From contig JAQFVV010001063.1 of assembly GCA_028023455.1 (NCBI GenBank), positions 55,721 to 119,720 on the forward strand: a stretch of DNA of 64,000 nucleotides. Reading direction: 5' to 3'. Source of the stretch: Epiperipatus broadwayi. Its lineage: Eukaryota > Onychophora > Udeonychophora > Euonychophora > Peripatidae. The notes below the pieces were generated by a model that did no database searches, was not told the DNA's origin, and was given only the letters and a program-made list of their open reading frames with translations. Made by a program: the position numbers and the translations under genes. Shown here piece by piece: positions 36,492 through 50,165 of this stretch; the stretch's first letter is position 1, and the number at the start of each line of letters is the position of its first letter.

Positions 36492-38450
36492 AATAATTAG
36501 AAATCTATGGGTTCGATCTTGTCGCAACTTCCAGATTAAGAAGCACATATATATAAAACACGAAGATCGGCCAAATGTCCGTAACGCAGTATGAATGATA
36601 AATGTCACTAACGACATTGGAAAAGTTTTACTGCTTTAAAAATAAATGACCCTTGTTTGAATACTATAATTTATATAAATAATATGCTATGCTGCTATAA
36701 TATATAGAGAGAGAAGATTTCATTTAATAAAATATACATGAAGATTTTATTTAGTAAAAAAAACATTAAGATTTACCTCCATCCCTTTTCTGATATTTAA
36801 AATAATTCAATCCCACCTTCCTGATTTTTATAATAATTGGAATATTTAAATACTGTATTTGATATTTTAAGAGTATGAAAAATGAAGTAAGATTAGCAGT
36901 TATATAGAAAACAAATAATCGGTCACCTTTTTAGAAATGAATAAAGAATATTTTAAAATTTCAAAGCATTAACTAGCCAAAGTTCTGAATTCTCCCCGGG
37001 TAGAAAATCCAGAGTTAAACAAATCAATTTTTATATTAAAAATGAACCTAAAATGTTGATTCATAAAACAATCTGGTGAACGTATTAATTTACAATGCAT
37101 TATATATATATATTTAAAGGGACGTTAATAACTTGCTTCATGAAGATTTATTTAAAATGACAAAAGAGTTTAGAAAGTCAACTCGTCAGATTGTTTGAGA
37201 TTGGCATAATAAGAATAATAAAAGCATATATATAAAATCAAGTAATAAATAACTATAAAGAATTGACTGCACCAAAGTCAAAGAAAGTTAGAGCATATGA
37301 AATAGAATTAAATTTAAAGAAATCATTTGAGAGCAATTTACATATTATATATAGAAATTAACTAAGAGCAAATTACATATTAACAAAAACAAAGTTAAAT
37401 AATATATTAAAAGAAATCTTGATAGATGAGTTAGGTTAGATTTAGTTTGTGGTGATGGCTTGAAAAGTTACCTGGCAATTTTAAGAGTCCGATTTAAAAT
37501 ATTGCACATGCACAGCAATTGAAATGAAAGTTCTTAAATAACTGCAAGCTTCTAGTAGCATTAAAGTTCTTAGGTCGGGCTTTTACTTCCTCTTGGGCAG
37601 CAGAATGAGATGGCCACTGAAGATGATGACCCGACAGGGTTGAGCAGGTTGGTGGATTTATACTACATCATTTTTAGTTTCACAGCTACATGTAATATGT
37701 TTACAATCAGTTCTCTCAATAGTAGCTAATCTAATCTGGACTCAAAATTCAGCCATTTTATACTTTTTCTTTATCGATTGTTTTTGAAGATGCAACAGTA
37801 AGATAACGTCCAAAAATAAATTCAAATTTATTTCCAGATTAGAAATAGATTTGACAACATGTTTTCAACAAAAGTATCTTTAATCTTAATCCCATTTTAA
37901 GTAAAAATTTTAATTAAAAAATATCTACCCCAGATTAAAACAATAGTGCTTCCAACCCCTTTAATTATTTTTAGACAAGTACTGTAGCATCTTCCATATT
38001 GGATTTTACAAAAGTTTAATAATAAAAAAACAAGCAATTTAAAAAGAAAAAGTTAAAAAATGACGCACAATAAAATATTTAAAAATCAATATTTTGTTAG
38101 TAAGTTTTGCTCCTATGTATATATATATTTGAGTCGCACCTATGATATTTTAATAAAAAAGAACTAATAATTTATAAAAAAGAATTAATAATAATTTTAA
38201 AACATGTTATTGAAACATTAAATTTTATAATTTAGGTGCACATTTCAAATATATACATGAAATATATATACACGACAAAAGGAGCAGGATGGGAAATAGG
38301 GATTTAAACACGGGTTAGTAGGTAGAAACATGAAGCTCAATCTTAAGCTAAGATTGACTGCTTCACATCATTAATGATCAATCAAAATACATCCATACAA
38401 CAAATCAACAGACCATCATGTAGCTGGATTTAAACAATACAAAATATAAA
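36492..38450. other. AT-rich intergenic DNA
   Basis: No gene recognised. A GC-richer segment at 37430-37660 (GGTCGGGCTTTTACTTCCTC...GATGACCCGACAGG) looks like an old unidentified repeat. It contains a short inverted match GGTCGGG/CCCGACA. Confidence 0.4.
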
Positions 38451-38625
38451 TTAACAGTCAATCTGGTGACTGGATTTGAAATGGGTCTTCTGTAAATCAG
38501 ACTAACTATTGAACCTTTGCCAGCTTGGGCAATTATTTAAACATAATTTGGATGCACAAACTTATGTCGTAGTCCACCTGAATACATAATAATCAAAAAC
38601 AATAATGCTGGGATATTAAAACATG
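38451..38625 (+). repeat. Interspersed repeat family 3, copy 1
   Basis: About 170 bp match the reverse complement of 57106-57270 at roughly 80 percent by eye. Shared words include CAGTCAATC, GTGACTGGATTTGAAATG, TTGCCAGC and TTTGGATGCACAAACTTA. GGATTTGAAAT resembles a degenerate B box, so a SINE origin is possible but unproven. Confidence 0.65.
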
Positions 38626-38660
38626 CTGATCATCATTAATGCTTTGGCCACTTAGTGCCA

Positions 38661-39415
38661 TTAACCCTTAAACTGCTAATTATATTATTGGTTGTATGAG
38701 GTAAAAATCAAATCTTTTAATTGGCCAACTCACAAACTGAAGACAAAGCCTATTGTTAAAACATATTCGCCTATAATATTAAATTCAACTCAGATACGTT
38801 TATAAAAAGTATATTACTAATTTTTCAGGTTATGAAGAGAACGAAAGTTCTTTCAAAAATAAATTGCTATTTATTTATTCTAAAATATTCAATTTCGGCA
38901 ACATAAAAGCTATAATATAAACAAAAAAGGTCGACTTTTACGTTATAGAAAAGTAAATATTTCTTTTTACTAAATCTTAAATATTTTTACTAAAATCTTC
39001 AATATTTTTCGAAAATAATTTTGTTTTTTTAGTATTCTCTCTGAAAATAATTTGTAATTTCTCAAAATATTCTTTTATAATAATTTAAATCATGTTCGAA
39101 ATGAAAATCTCAGCGTTTTTCTTTATTTTCTTTGATCAGGCGGTTTCTTTGTTCTTTCCAGCCAATCAGAATGTCTTTTTCGGCTGAGAGCATGCTAAGA
39201 ACCAATCACAAGTAATGTTCTTTCTTTGTTTAGGTTTAAATGCGTTTTTTTTTATTTTTTACTTGTAAAATAATTCGGAAGAGGGCACCATCTTACAGAA
39301 CTTTTAAAAACCTATTCAATACCTGTCTAACGAATATTTTAGTATAAGAACTGGCAGAGTTAGAGTGATGTCAGATGTCGACGAGGAGCTTCGTAAGAGG
39401 CGGGAAAAGGGTTAA
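38661..39415. mobile_element. piggyBac-like non-autonomous element, copy 2
   Basis: A 747-bp element (38665-39411) between TTAA at 38661-38664 and TTAA at 39412-39415. It begins CCCTTAAACTGC and ends GGCGGGAAAAGGG, giving CCCTT inverted termini. It is nearly identical to copy 1 throughout, in the same orientation, about 20.8 kb apart. There is no transposase frame. The conserved internal block has CCAAT at 39162 and 39202, CGGAAG at 39276 and CCATCTT at 39288. The high identity suggests recent activity, with the transposase supplied from elsewhere. Confidence 0.75.
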
Positions 39416-41960
39416 TGCACTGGCCAACTATAAACTTCATTTCTAAGAATAAACTAAAATAAAATGCAGTACAGGGGCTTTAAAGAATATTCTCTTTGTG
39501 CCAAACCAGGAGAATATCATACTGGAATGCCCCCTAAGCACTAAATAAACATTCCCATTCATATATGATGCAATACAATTTTAACAATTGAATACAAGTT
39601 TATTAACAACAATAAACATGATACTAAGGTCTTTAGAATATGGCTCTATAATTAGAAGCCTTCCGATTAACATACAATAATAAAAAATTACCACATTGTG
39701 ATTTACATATGAATGATTTATAATATTCAAGTTATTACATTGATTTACAATGCCTCTTAATGAGTTTACATAAATGCATATATATCCACACAGATGTGCA
39801 TTTTATAATATAAAATGAATACATTTCACTCAATATTTAAAATTTTTTTAAAAATGGTTAAATTCTACATGTGTTCTATTTGACACACATTTGCTATATA
39901 TAGATACACAAACTGCAGTACATTTGTGACTATATTTCAATCACCATAAAATAATGAATATATGATTAAACTTTTCAGTTGTATAAAAAATACTATAAAT
40001 GATTAAAATTTTACATATATATGTGTGTGTTGAATTGCAGGCACATATTTCATTTTTGGCCAAATAAAATTATTAATTTTACAATATGTAATTAATTCCT
40101 GATTTAACATATATGTTGTACATATAGGAATGTATATGCACATTGATGTTTATATTATATATTTTAATTTATCACAATAATATTATTAAAAGTTATTTTG
40201 CAATTAATTCTCTTGGAAAAATATGTATTGTTTCTTTAAAAATAAGAATTATCCAGTTTTTGACAGTTGATTGTTGATTGATTTTAAATGTCTTTCTTTT
40301 TCTAGACTAAAATATTTTTGGAAATTTCCTTTTTAAAAAAAAATAGGATGGTCAATAAATTATTCTTGACTCTTAATTATTAGGGTTTTTTTAAAATTTA
40401 AAAATATAAATTTAAACTTTTTTTTCTCCTTTAATAAATGATTTTAAACTAATATCATTTATATATATATATCAGTTATTAAAATGTCATTTTACTAAGG
40501 AAATTATTTAATATTTTATTATATACAATGATACTCACTACCAGCTGTATATATATTTATCTGTGTTTCTCTGCATACATAGATAAATAGCAGCATACAT
40601 ATAATATGCCAATTCTTCAAGCTTTTTCTTGGCAAGCTTGGGTTTTTGGTCCATCATAAAAAAAGTCTAGGCTTGTTGTCATCTTCAGAGAAAACTATAA
40701 TTCAGGTATGGTTGGCATTTTTTTGGTTTTACATAAGCCTCAGGTCAGCAAACTGTCTTGTTCACATTTGTAACTATGAATTTCAACACACAGAAGTGGG
40801 TCATTTCCTCCATGTGAATTCAAACTCCACCATTGAACTATAGAGCAGCTGTTTCCTTGCATTCTTATATCTTCATGCAGTTGTCTGCATAATTCTGCCA
40901 GCCATCTCTTTGGACAGCTAAAATCAACTACTGTAAACTTCAACAAGCTGCAACAAAAAATTATAACCAACTTTACAGTGGGACAATTTGGTTAGATAAT
41001 TTCTGCCAACTCAACAATATTAAAACCAAGCTAAATTGATATTTTTATCAGTCTTTTTATAAAAGTCATCTGAGATAATAAAAACACCTTAATTAAAAAG
41101 TGGTTTTCTTCTTATCTTTTCAAAAACATCACTAATCATTTAAAAAGCAACTTTGAATTTTTACCAAAGGTGTGATCTTCATGTTTTACTTAGATAAACC
41201 TTTAATTAAAAGCATTCAAAAATGAATAATAGAAATTTTTACAACTATCAGAAACTTGACTGTTTTTAGATTCAAAATCAGAATACAATATTAATATTAT
41301 TTAAACATTTTTAAATGTTTTAATTTATAATAAAATTCTATTCTAAATCCAGAGTTATTTGATCCTTTATTATTTTTATTCCCAGTGAATGTAGAAAAAT
41401 ATCTACTAAAATTTATGTCTGTGCCACGTAACCCAACCAGTTACAATATGTATAGCTGTTGTATATTTTTTTTTATTATTTATTACAATTACGAAATGAT
41501 ACAAAATATAAGAGAATTAATTGATATTTATAATGTAATTCATGATTCAGAAGAATTAGCTAGTATATTTTCTCATAAACTTTATTAGTTTCATCAGAGA
41601 AAAGGCCTAATTCAATTTTGTGTGAGAATTTTATATCAATGAACTTAATTTCACTTGAGAGTTTTAAATAAATGATTTTTATAGATTACACATATTCATA
41701 ACAGATTTTTTTAAAGGGGGGATACAAATGAAATTATAATAACCATGTGTATGTGTGTGTGTGTAAATATTGAAATATAATGGCATCCTTTTCTGCTAAA
41801 TAATTATACAAACAAAATGTCCATTATATTTCAATGTTTATAACTATACCTACATAAAAAATTATATATATTAATTAAATAAATACCACATAAATATGTA
41901 ATCTTTTAACATTATTCATTTATCCCCTTTACAATAATTTATAAAAACATACAGGTATAT
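39416..41960. other. AT-rich intergenic DNA
   Basis: No gene assigned. The segment at 40620-40980 is GC-richer and may be an old repeat. The 67-codon frame at 41385-41588 follows an AG and ends naturally, but it shows no domain and lacks a donor site. Confidence 0.4.
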
Positions 41961-41961
41961 A

Positions 41962-42410
41962 TAATGGCATTGTGTGATAAAAAAATCATCTAACTTCTTG
42001 CAGGGCACATATTTTTGTAATCAAATCTGGCTTCTTTATCTGCTTAAGAGACCACTATAGTAATTTATAGAAACTTATAATCAGATATAAAGGTTGCATT
42101 TGATAAAAAAGATAACAAATTTCTTACAGTATACTACTTCTATCAATCAAATCTGATATTAGTTGTTTCGGAGATCTATTGAGATTATATCAAACATAGC
42201 AACTCAGTTGATATATAGGATGTTTTAGTATAAATTGTTACTAAAATTTACAATTAAACTTTTATATCAAATTGAGCATTGCAACTGAGTTGCTATGTAT
42301 AATATGATCTCAACTGGTCTCTCAAATAATTAATGATATCAGGTTTGATTGACAGAAATATATGTTCTGCAAAAGATTAGATGATTTTTCATCAAATATT
42401 GCCACATTTA
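41962..42410. repeat. Three-armed palindromic MITE-like repeat
   Basis: A ~90-bp unit (GATAAAAAA-ATCATCTAACTTCTTGCA...AATCAAATCTG) occurs directly at about 41962-42050 and 42087-42175, and inverted at about 42320-42410. Between the second and third copies lies a further inverted pair, ATAGCAACTCAGTTG (about 42197) with CAACTGAGTTGCTAT (about 42282). This looks like a fold-back element with a second, truncated copy next to it. Confidence 0.65.
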
Positions 42411-43800
42411 AGATTATACATTTCTAAGAAATTTCTAAGGAGAACATTAATAGGGTATATATATATATGTATACCAATGCATTGTCCTCTCTTGTTAAAT
42501 TATCTTTGCAAATATATATTTCTCAGTTCTTATAATCTGATATATGATATTAATCACAGAAAATACTCAATCATACTGAGAAATAAATATAGTCTCATTC
42601 AATACAATTAATAATTTAACTTTACAAAGTAGATTTAATTTCTAATCATAATAATACTTTTATGAATATATCAAATATTAAATTTTGTAAACACTAATTA
42701 ATACAATGTTAATAATATATTTAAAGTTGATATCTTTTTTCTTATTTTGTTTATAATTAGTTGTCTAAGATTTTTCTAATGGTGGCTAAGTAAAGGTTTA
42801 TTCTGTACTTTTTATTTTATTAACAGTAGCGGAATGTGCTTTTAACTAGAGAAGCCAGATTCACAGCTCATAATATGGCAGATATACTGTGCTATTTATA
42901 GGTAAAATGCTATTCATTTAAATTAGTTAAATATTGCATTTGTTTGAGAGTTGGATGCAATTCTCTTTTTTATTAATATCAAGGCTGCTGTTTGCAATGA
43001 ACATTTCTTCTTCCCCTTTCATTTTTGTGGCCAAATTTTTGTTCATGCTCCCAAAAGACAGATTTATATTTCAGGTTGTTATTAGATCACTTATATAAGT
43101 ATTTATGTTGAGAGATTCTAGTTGCAATATTTTTCCTTAAATTTTCTTATTTGCAAGCTGTGTTGCTGCACTCAATTTTATATACAGACTGAGGAGTTTG
43201 ACCATGGAGTAATTTATTGTTTGTATTGGTTCTGTTAGGAGGGGGGTAGTACAAATCTTTTTTATTTTGTATGAAAGTTTTGGAACATATGCCATTCTTA
43301 TCTTGGTTCACTCTCTATCTAAGGTTGCATTCGTTGTTTTGTTTTTTTATAAAAAAATTTGTTCATTTTTAATAGAGTATTTTTACTATAGTCTGTTTTG
43401 TGTAAGTCATTTATGTAGGTCTCTGTGTCTGCTTTTTAATCAGCTTCATATTTGCAAAGTCTGAGGTTTCTATTTAAGAAATCTTTTATTCCAGTGAGTT
43501 TATAGTAATTATATAATTATTACCATTATATTAATTGGTATATATATATATATGTTTAACAATAATCATTATAAATATTCAAAAGAATAGAGGAAGAAGT
43601 TAATATTTATGTATTGATTGTTAAATGTCATTGAATAAAGTGAATTGATGCTCCAACTTTTATGAAGATCTGAACAATAAACTATTGTTATTTTGATAGA
43701 TATATTAAGAGAGAGATAGGAATTAAAATATAGATAATTAGAAAGATGGATGGATGGATGACGGATAGACAGACAAATAGATAGATTGATACATGAATGT
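42411..43800. other. AT-rich intergenic DNA
   Basis: No coding gene. At 42827-42900 a 73-nt segment has a good acceptor (TTATTTTATTAACAG) and a donor (AG|GTAAAA), but stops occur in all three frames. It could be a non-coding exon or chance. Confidence 0.4.
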
Positions 43801-44322
<522 letters not shown>

Positions 44323-45319
44323 TAAGTAGACAGAGAGAAAAGACTAGAAAATAGGCAAATTCTTAGCAGTTTTTAAAAATTAAAAAAATGTTAAAAGATA
44401 TGTAATTAAAAATAAAAAGGTTATATTAAACTTAAATATAAGTTAAATTAAATAAACATATTGTAGAAATGTAAAATATAAATATGCAAGAAGTATTAAT
44501 TTTACTTATAATATATATATATTATGTATACATAAAGAACTGGTAACAATAAAATCATAAGTTATAATTAAATAATATTAGGTAAAGTAAAAAAAAACAA
44601 ACAAAAAAAAACAAATACAAATATTTATACATAATAAGTTAAGTTTTTTGTCAATAAATTAAAAATTATATATGTATACAAGACTGAAGGATAGTCAAAA
44701 TTGTTTGCAAATAAAACAAGAATAAGAACAAAATGTTGCATTGAATAAAGTGTACATAAAAGGGAATATAACTGCTTATATTTAATAATATAAATGATGC
44801 TTATAAGTTACAGAAGAAAGGAGGTTACAAATTTTCTTTTCCATATTTTCCTAATGGAATCAATCAATTTTGCACTTCATTAGAATGACTTTGAGATAAT
44901 CTTTAGAAAATAAATGGCGTTTATCCCTACTATGAAAACCATTCTCAAGTTCACTGTAAAACACCCTTTTAGGAAATCTATTGTTTATTAATTTTACATA
45001 GCCAATCCAAAGAAAGCATTATTTTACAATAATGGATTCTATAATACTATATCCAACAAGACACAAACATATTGATGGGGTTTATGCACTTGCTATTTAT
45101 TTTTAAAATTTTGTAGAATATTTTTAAATAAAACTATTCTATTGTCTTTATGCTATGTCAATAGCATATCCAAGTCTAAAACTACTCTAAAATCTTTATG
45201 CTGTGTCAATAGGGCATCCAAGTCATACTTCTGTATAATAAATCAGGTAAAATAATAAGCTTATATATAGTTAATTAGGTACAGTAATTATTTCCCTTTA
45301 ATGAAATACCCTATTTTTA

Positions 45320-46560
45320 AATGGTTTTATTGAAGTTGAAAAATTTGTTTGTTTGTTTATTTGTTAAGTCGCTAGAGGGCAATGTAAAGTTAAGTGTGGT
45401 GAATAGATATAACTATTTTGGAATCATCTTAAGTAATCAGAGAAATTGTTTGGATGAGTGGGAGAAAAAATTGATAAATAAAATAAAGAAAAGAAAGGGA
45501 TTGATAAAGAAATTAACAATGTTCTCATATAATAATTATGATGTAGCTAGAATTGGATGGAAGGGAGTGGCAGTAGCAGAGTTAACATATGGTAACTATG
45601 GGTTATGTGTTAGTAAAGGAGCATTGGATTACTTAGAAAAAGTGAAGTAGGAAGACATGTATTAGATGCAGATATGTGGATGGCAAAGAAGGCAATTCAA
45701 GGAGAAATGGGAGGGCCAAGTTTTTATATGAGAGATGCAAAAAGCAAAATGAAAATGTTCAGTAGATTGCAATTTATGGATAATAAAAGAATAGCCAAAA
45801 TAGCATTTAATTGGGTTATGAATAAAGGGCAGGCAACAAGATGAGTGAGAAAGGTAATGTGATATGCAGAAGATTTGGATAAAGAATTTATGTTAGTATA
45901 CTTATACAAAAGGTGGAATGATTGGGTTAGGAGAATTGTTGAGTGTTATAGTATTAAAAAATGGGATAGAAAAATAGATGCATTAATAAAGAATAGGGAG
46001 TTGGAGAGATAGAGAACTAGTGTGGAGAGTAAAAAGAGTACAAATATATATACATAGAAGTAAACAGAATATTGGGTGTGAGCTAATTTATGATAATAGC
46101 AAGAAAGTAGTTTACTGTTTAAAGCTCAAACAAGATCTTTAGCAACAAAGGAATATACACATAAATGGGAAAATGTGGGTGATTTAGTCTGCAAGTTGTG
46201 TAAGGAAGGCATAGAAAATATTAGGCATCAGTTAATTGAATGTAAATGCCTAAAAGCAGAAAGGGTACAAATAATGAAGTTGTGGAAAAATAAATATAAA
46301 CAAATTGATTATACAGAAAGTGGATTATTGGTTTTTATGCTAGGTTTGGGGAAAAATAAGGGATATTTAGATATAAAGGTCATGGAATTGATCAAGATTG
46401 TGTTATGGAAATGGGATGGAGCAGGTTATGGGAAAACTTAGGATGGCGAATGGAAAGGAAAGTGGCTAATAGGTTTCTCTGGGCATAGTTGCTGAGAGAT
46501 TTCTGACTCCATATAAGAAGAGGTCACAGTGCATCATATTACATCGCATTCAATTTAATA
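45320..46560 (+). mobile_element. LINE C-terminal fragment (post-RT and CCHC), frameshifted
   Basis: The frame at 45321-45650 reads RYNYFGIILSN, the element-specific YLGI block after RT motif C. It continues with FSYNNYDVARIGWKGVAVAE, part of the thumb and C-terminal domain. After a stop, other frames continue the protein (for example VGRHVLDADMWMAKKAIQGE near 45650-45715). The frame at 46175-46441 contains CKLCKEGIENIRHQLIEC, a C-X2-C-X8-H-X4-C motif like the one in the 23.3-28.2 kb LINE, and ends naturally. A 3' UTR follows with AGGTCACAGTGCATCATATT near 46530, shared with 61.06 kb. The catalytic RT is absent (5' truncation). The family is unresolved. Confidence 0.65.
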
Positions 46561-46931
46561 ATATTTTTTGAACATTTTAAAATTGATATTTAATATATTC
46601 AAGTTGAACATAACTTGTTAAAATTTTGTACATTTGTTTAAATTGTCTATGAAAGTGATGGAACACATTAATCTTTTAAATAGATAAATTAGTTTCTTAA
46701 ATAGAAAGAGTGGGAGGAATGTTTTAAATAATACTATCGATTTATCTGTTATGATTTAAATAATAAGAAATATGCTTATAATATACTTTTGTTAAGCTTT
46801 TTTCTTTTAAAAAAATGTTTCCAAATAAAAAAGATAAAATGTCAACAATTTTAAACAAAAATTAATAAATATATAAAGAGGATATGTAATATTTAAATAC
46901 AAATATATTGTCTATACTGAAATTAATGTAA

Positions 46932-47035
46932 TTAGAAGGGATTTGAACTCAGACTTTCAAGCTCCCTACAGCTATTCACTCATCCTATTCAACCAATACA
47001 TGTGACCATATACATGAAAAAAAGATAAATGATCT
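46932..47035 (-). repeat. Short interspersed repeat, family 2, best copy
   Basis: On the reverse strand: AGATCATTTATC, a T tract, CATGTATATGGTCACATGTA, AGCTGTAGGGAGCTTGAAAG and the B-box-like GAGTTCAAATCCCTTCT. It matches 13655-13765 over its whole length and 20038-20100 in part. Probably tRNA-derived. Confidence 0.55.
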
Positions 47036-47218
47036 TCAATATACATATTTTGTGGTCCATAAGAAGTATACATTATAATTTATAGCAGAAATATCTAGTA
47101 ATACATATATATCATCTACAAATGTCCAGTCATTTTAAAGTACTATATAATTTTGCGTTTTCATTTGCTGTGCTAGTACAAAAAACTTAAAAATGATAGA
47201 GAGAACAATTTTTTTTAT

Positions 47219-47476
47219 ATTAAATGCTTTTATTACTGTGCACTACAAAGAAAAAAACTGTTTCTTCAATCACAATTGGAGTTTTTAGATTTAACTTGAA
47301 ATAAAAGCATGATGGAGGGCAATTCCTATTTTTTATAACAAGGGATTACTTAACTAATGTCTAATGCCCCTTCCCCCATGTTTTTATTTCAAGTTAAATT
47401 TTAAAATCCCAAATATGGTGGAAGAAACAATTATTAATTTTTCTTTTAGTGCATGGTCAATAAAAGCATTTGATAT
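47219..47476. repeat. Palindromic MITE-like element, ~258 bp
   Basis: Left and right halves are diverged inverted copies. Outer ends are TTAAATGCTTTTATT and AATAAAAGCATTTGA, and inner matching words are TTTAACTTGAAATAAAAGCATG and its inverse. Both outer ends touch TATA, a possible target duplication. A half-copy lies at about 20110-20195. Confidence 0.6.
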
Positions 47477-48110
47477 AAAAATGTTTTTTTATCTATTATT
47501 AATTTATTAAAAGCAGTAGCATATTGAAGTATTTGCTGCACCTCAACATCTGAGTCCACCATTTTATTTATAACCTACCGATATATTTAAATTGGCTAAA
47601 TGATGCTTTAATTTCTATCATTGGCTTACAAAAAACATATATTTTTTTAACAGTAATTATTAAATGTAAGTTTTTCTCTCAAAACATTAAATACATTCAG
47701 TATAGTATAGTGTAAATCTGAAATTCAAGAAATTGTTTTCATTTTTAATAATTTCAAATTAAAAAGTGCACTAATGAACTTGTATACCAGCTTGATCCCT
47801 ATTTTATTAAGTCACTTATAAATAGTTCCAAAGACTATTGTCATAAAAATCTATAGTAATTACATTTCCTTTCATTCCCTCATGTAGAAACTGTATAATA
47901 TGAATAAATTTTGGTGGGCAACCAATTAATTTTAAACAACACCACAAATCTGTTTGATTGATTGAATAATTTCAATAAAAACAGTGTATAAATCACTATT
48001 TTGTTTCTGACACTTGTCTTGCAGTTGTCTGGCAACATTTGTAATCATTCATCTAAAGCTAAAAGCAAACTATTCAGAAAAATCCTTTAAAATACCTTTA
48101 TTATAGAAGA

Positions 48111-48209
48111 TTAAACCATCAAACATCACATTATCACCATTTCTTATGCTTGCTCATAACTGTTATTAAAAAGGCAAAAATGGTGATCATGTAATGTTTG
48201 GTGGTTTAA
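48111..48209. repeat. Palindromic MITE-like element, 99 bp
   Basis: TTAAACCATCAAACATCACA at the left pairs with the right end TGTTTGGTGGTTTAA, with imperfect ~32-bp arms continuing through ATCACCATTT/AAATGGTGAT. It starts and ends in TTAA. Related sequence occurs at 29460-29520 (left half) and at 12295-12341 (right half). Confidence 0.6.
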
Positions 48210-48659
48210 TACCAATCGTAATAGGATAGTGGCAGCTATGGTTATTAAAGAACCAAAGACACCAAAATTTATAGGTTCTGAACTGAGTTCAGACCTATAT
48301 GACTATATAAGCTAATCACCTTAGATTGAAAATATTGTGTTTTCAATTTTATTCTCATAGATTTTGTAGTTAGGTAGAGCTGGAAGGTTGCATTAAATTC
48401 TAAGATCTAGGTGCAGTGCTATCAGATTCAAGGCTCCTCACTGATGAAGGCCACAAGCCAGAAACTAATCTGGGAATATTGGATAAGTAAGCACTAGATA
48501 AGGATTTTATACAGAAGCTTTCTGGCATTCATTGATTACTCCGGCTTTTATGCATAAGCCTTCTGGAATCCATTGATTACTCTGGCTTGCAATGAGTGGC
48601 ACTAATATATTCTATAATATTTATTCCAATTTTGTCTGTTCCATTTATTTTTAAAAACT

Positions 48660-50165
48660 GAGCCAATAGAAATGCTTTTAATGTTAGGCAGCAGAACTTC
48701 ATGATTTCATATAATAATATTCCAATATTTTTAAAGCTAACATATCATCACCATATTCTAACTTCTCTAGTATTTCATCAGAACTTGTTCCATTTTTAAC
48801 ATTACAAAGAACTTTTTTGACTTCACTAAGTTGAACATTTTTATCCAAATTAAAAGATAAAATGCATATATCATCAAAAGGCATTTCAATTATTTATTCA
48901 TTATTGAAAGGTTGGTTAATATATTTCTTCCACCTATTCAAAATATTATTATCATATAAAAGTGCTACTTCTGGATTCAATAGGATTGCAATTTTGTTTC
49001 TTAATTCTATATGTTACTTTCAGTAAATCAAAAAAATATCTAGAATAACCATGATCAATAAATACCTTTATCTTCTTTGCAGTTTTAATCCATCAATAAT
49101 TTTTAAACTTTGTTGTTAGTCCCTAAATTTGTATGTCTTTAAATGTCTGTAATACAAACTCTATATTAATTATTTTACCATGCAGAAAATGTCATGGTTT
49201 TTAAATCAGATTACTAATAATAAAACCGTTGCTAGAAAAATGGTCATATATCACAATACTCTTCTTCAAAAAAAAAATTTCAAGCCTGAATAATATGACA
49301 AACCTGAATGTCCAAATTAGAAATTTTAATATTCAGTAGCTATTGAAATTTTGTTCATATAATAGATTTTTCTAATGAAAAAAAATTAATTTTATTGTGA
49401 TTGTGAATGTAATAGGATTCACTGCTTAATGTAACTATTATTTAAATTTTGGAGAATACTAAACTCTGATCTGTCTAACTATCTGCACTTATAAATGCTT
49501 GCATAATATGAACTTCTTTTGTATTCTGCTTCTAACTATAATATAGTTTATCAAATCCATTGCTTTGAGAGTGCATGCATCCATTTTCATTTATAGCAAT
49601 ATTCTGCCTTAATAAAATATTTGTGATGGTCAAACCGTGTGTTGTGCAAATATTCAATAACAATAAATCATTTGAATTTACAGCACTTATACCATTATTT
49701 TCAATCATTTTTGGCCAAAGTCTACTATTTGTGCAAACATAAGCAGTAATCTTTTAATAACATTGCTATAATAATGCTATCCAGAAAATAATAAAACTTT
49801 ATTTCTCTAAGTTTTTAAAATCTAATTTATTTGCACTAATAAAATGGGCACTAATACTCATGTGAATGCCATGTTTTAACATTATTAACATTTCAGTGAT
49901 ATAATAAAAAATTTCTAAAATCAAAGTGAATAAATTAGATTTTATAACAAATTCAACACCATACATTTCTTCTTTTTCTGATTAATCTATCATTCAGAAA
50001 ACAATCATAGTTATTTACCTGTTCTTTGGAAAATAAGTTTTACTAAATCAGCTATACTGATCTTAAATCATGATAGATTTTTAGCTACTAGTGCTATCTT
50101 GTGTTCTAGTCTTCAAGATTTTGTATCAAGTAAGTTCACATAATTCCATGTACCTATATTTAAAA
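48660..50165 (-). mobile_element. Decayed RTE-like LINE, endonuclease to start of RT
   Basis: On the minus strand, IGTWNYVNLLDTK at about 50115-50160 matches the first endonuclease strand (GTWNVRSLL). At about 49440-49660 the end of the domain is legible: NSNDLLLLNICTTHGLTITN, then MHSQSNGFDKLYYS and TDQSLVFSK. In that last word the catalytic DH of the TDHRLV block reads DQ. At 48699-48884 a 61-residue frame has EVKKVLCNVKNGTSSDEILE and GDDMLALKILEYYY, the pre-RT helix region. Everything between is frameshifted. At 48.5-48.6 kb a local duplication (ATTGATTACTCTGGCTT-like) resembles the loop of the hairpin insertion at 29.5 kb. Confidence 0.55.

Noticed and set aside
42827-42900. 73-nt exon candidate with good acceptor and donor
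   Set aside because: Stops in all three frames; could only be a non-coding exon and nothing else supports a gene.
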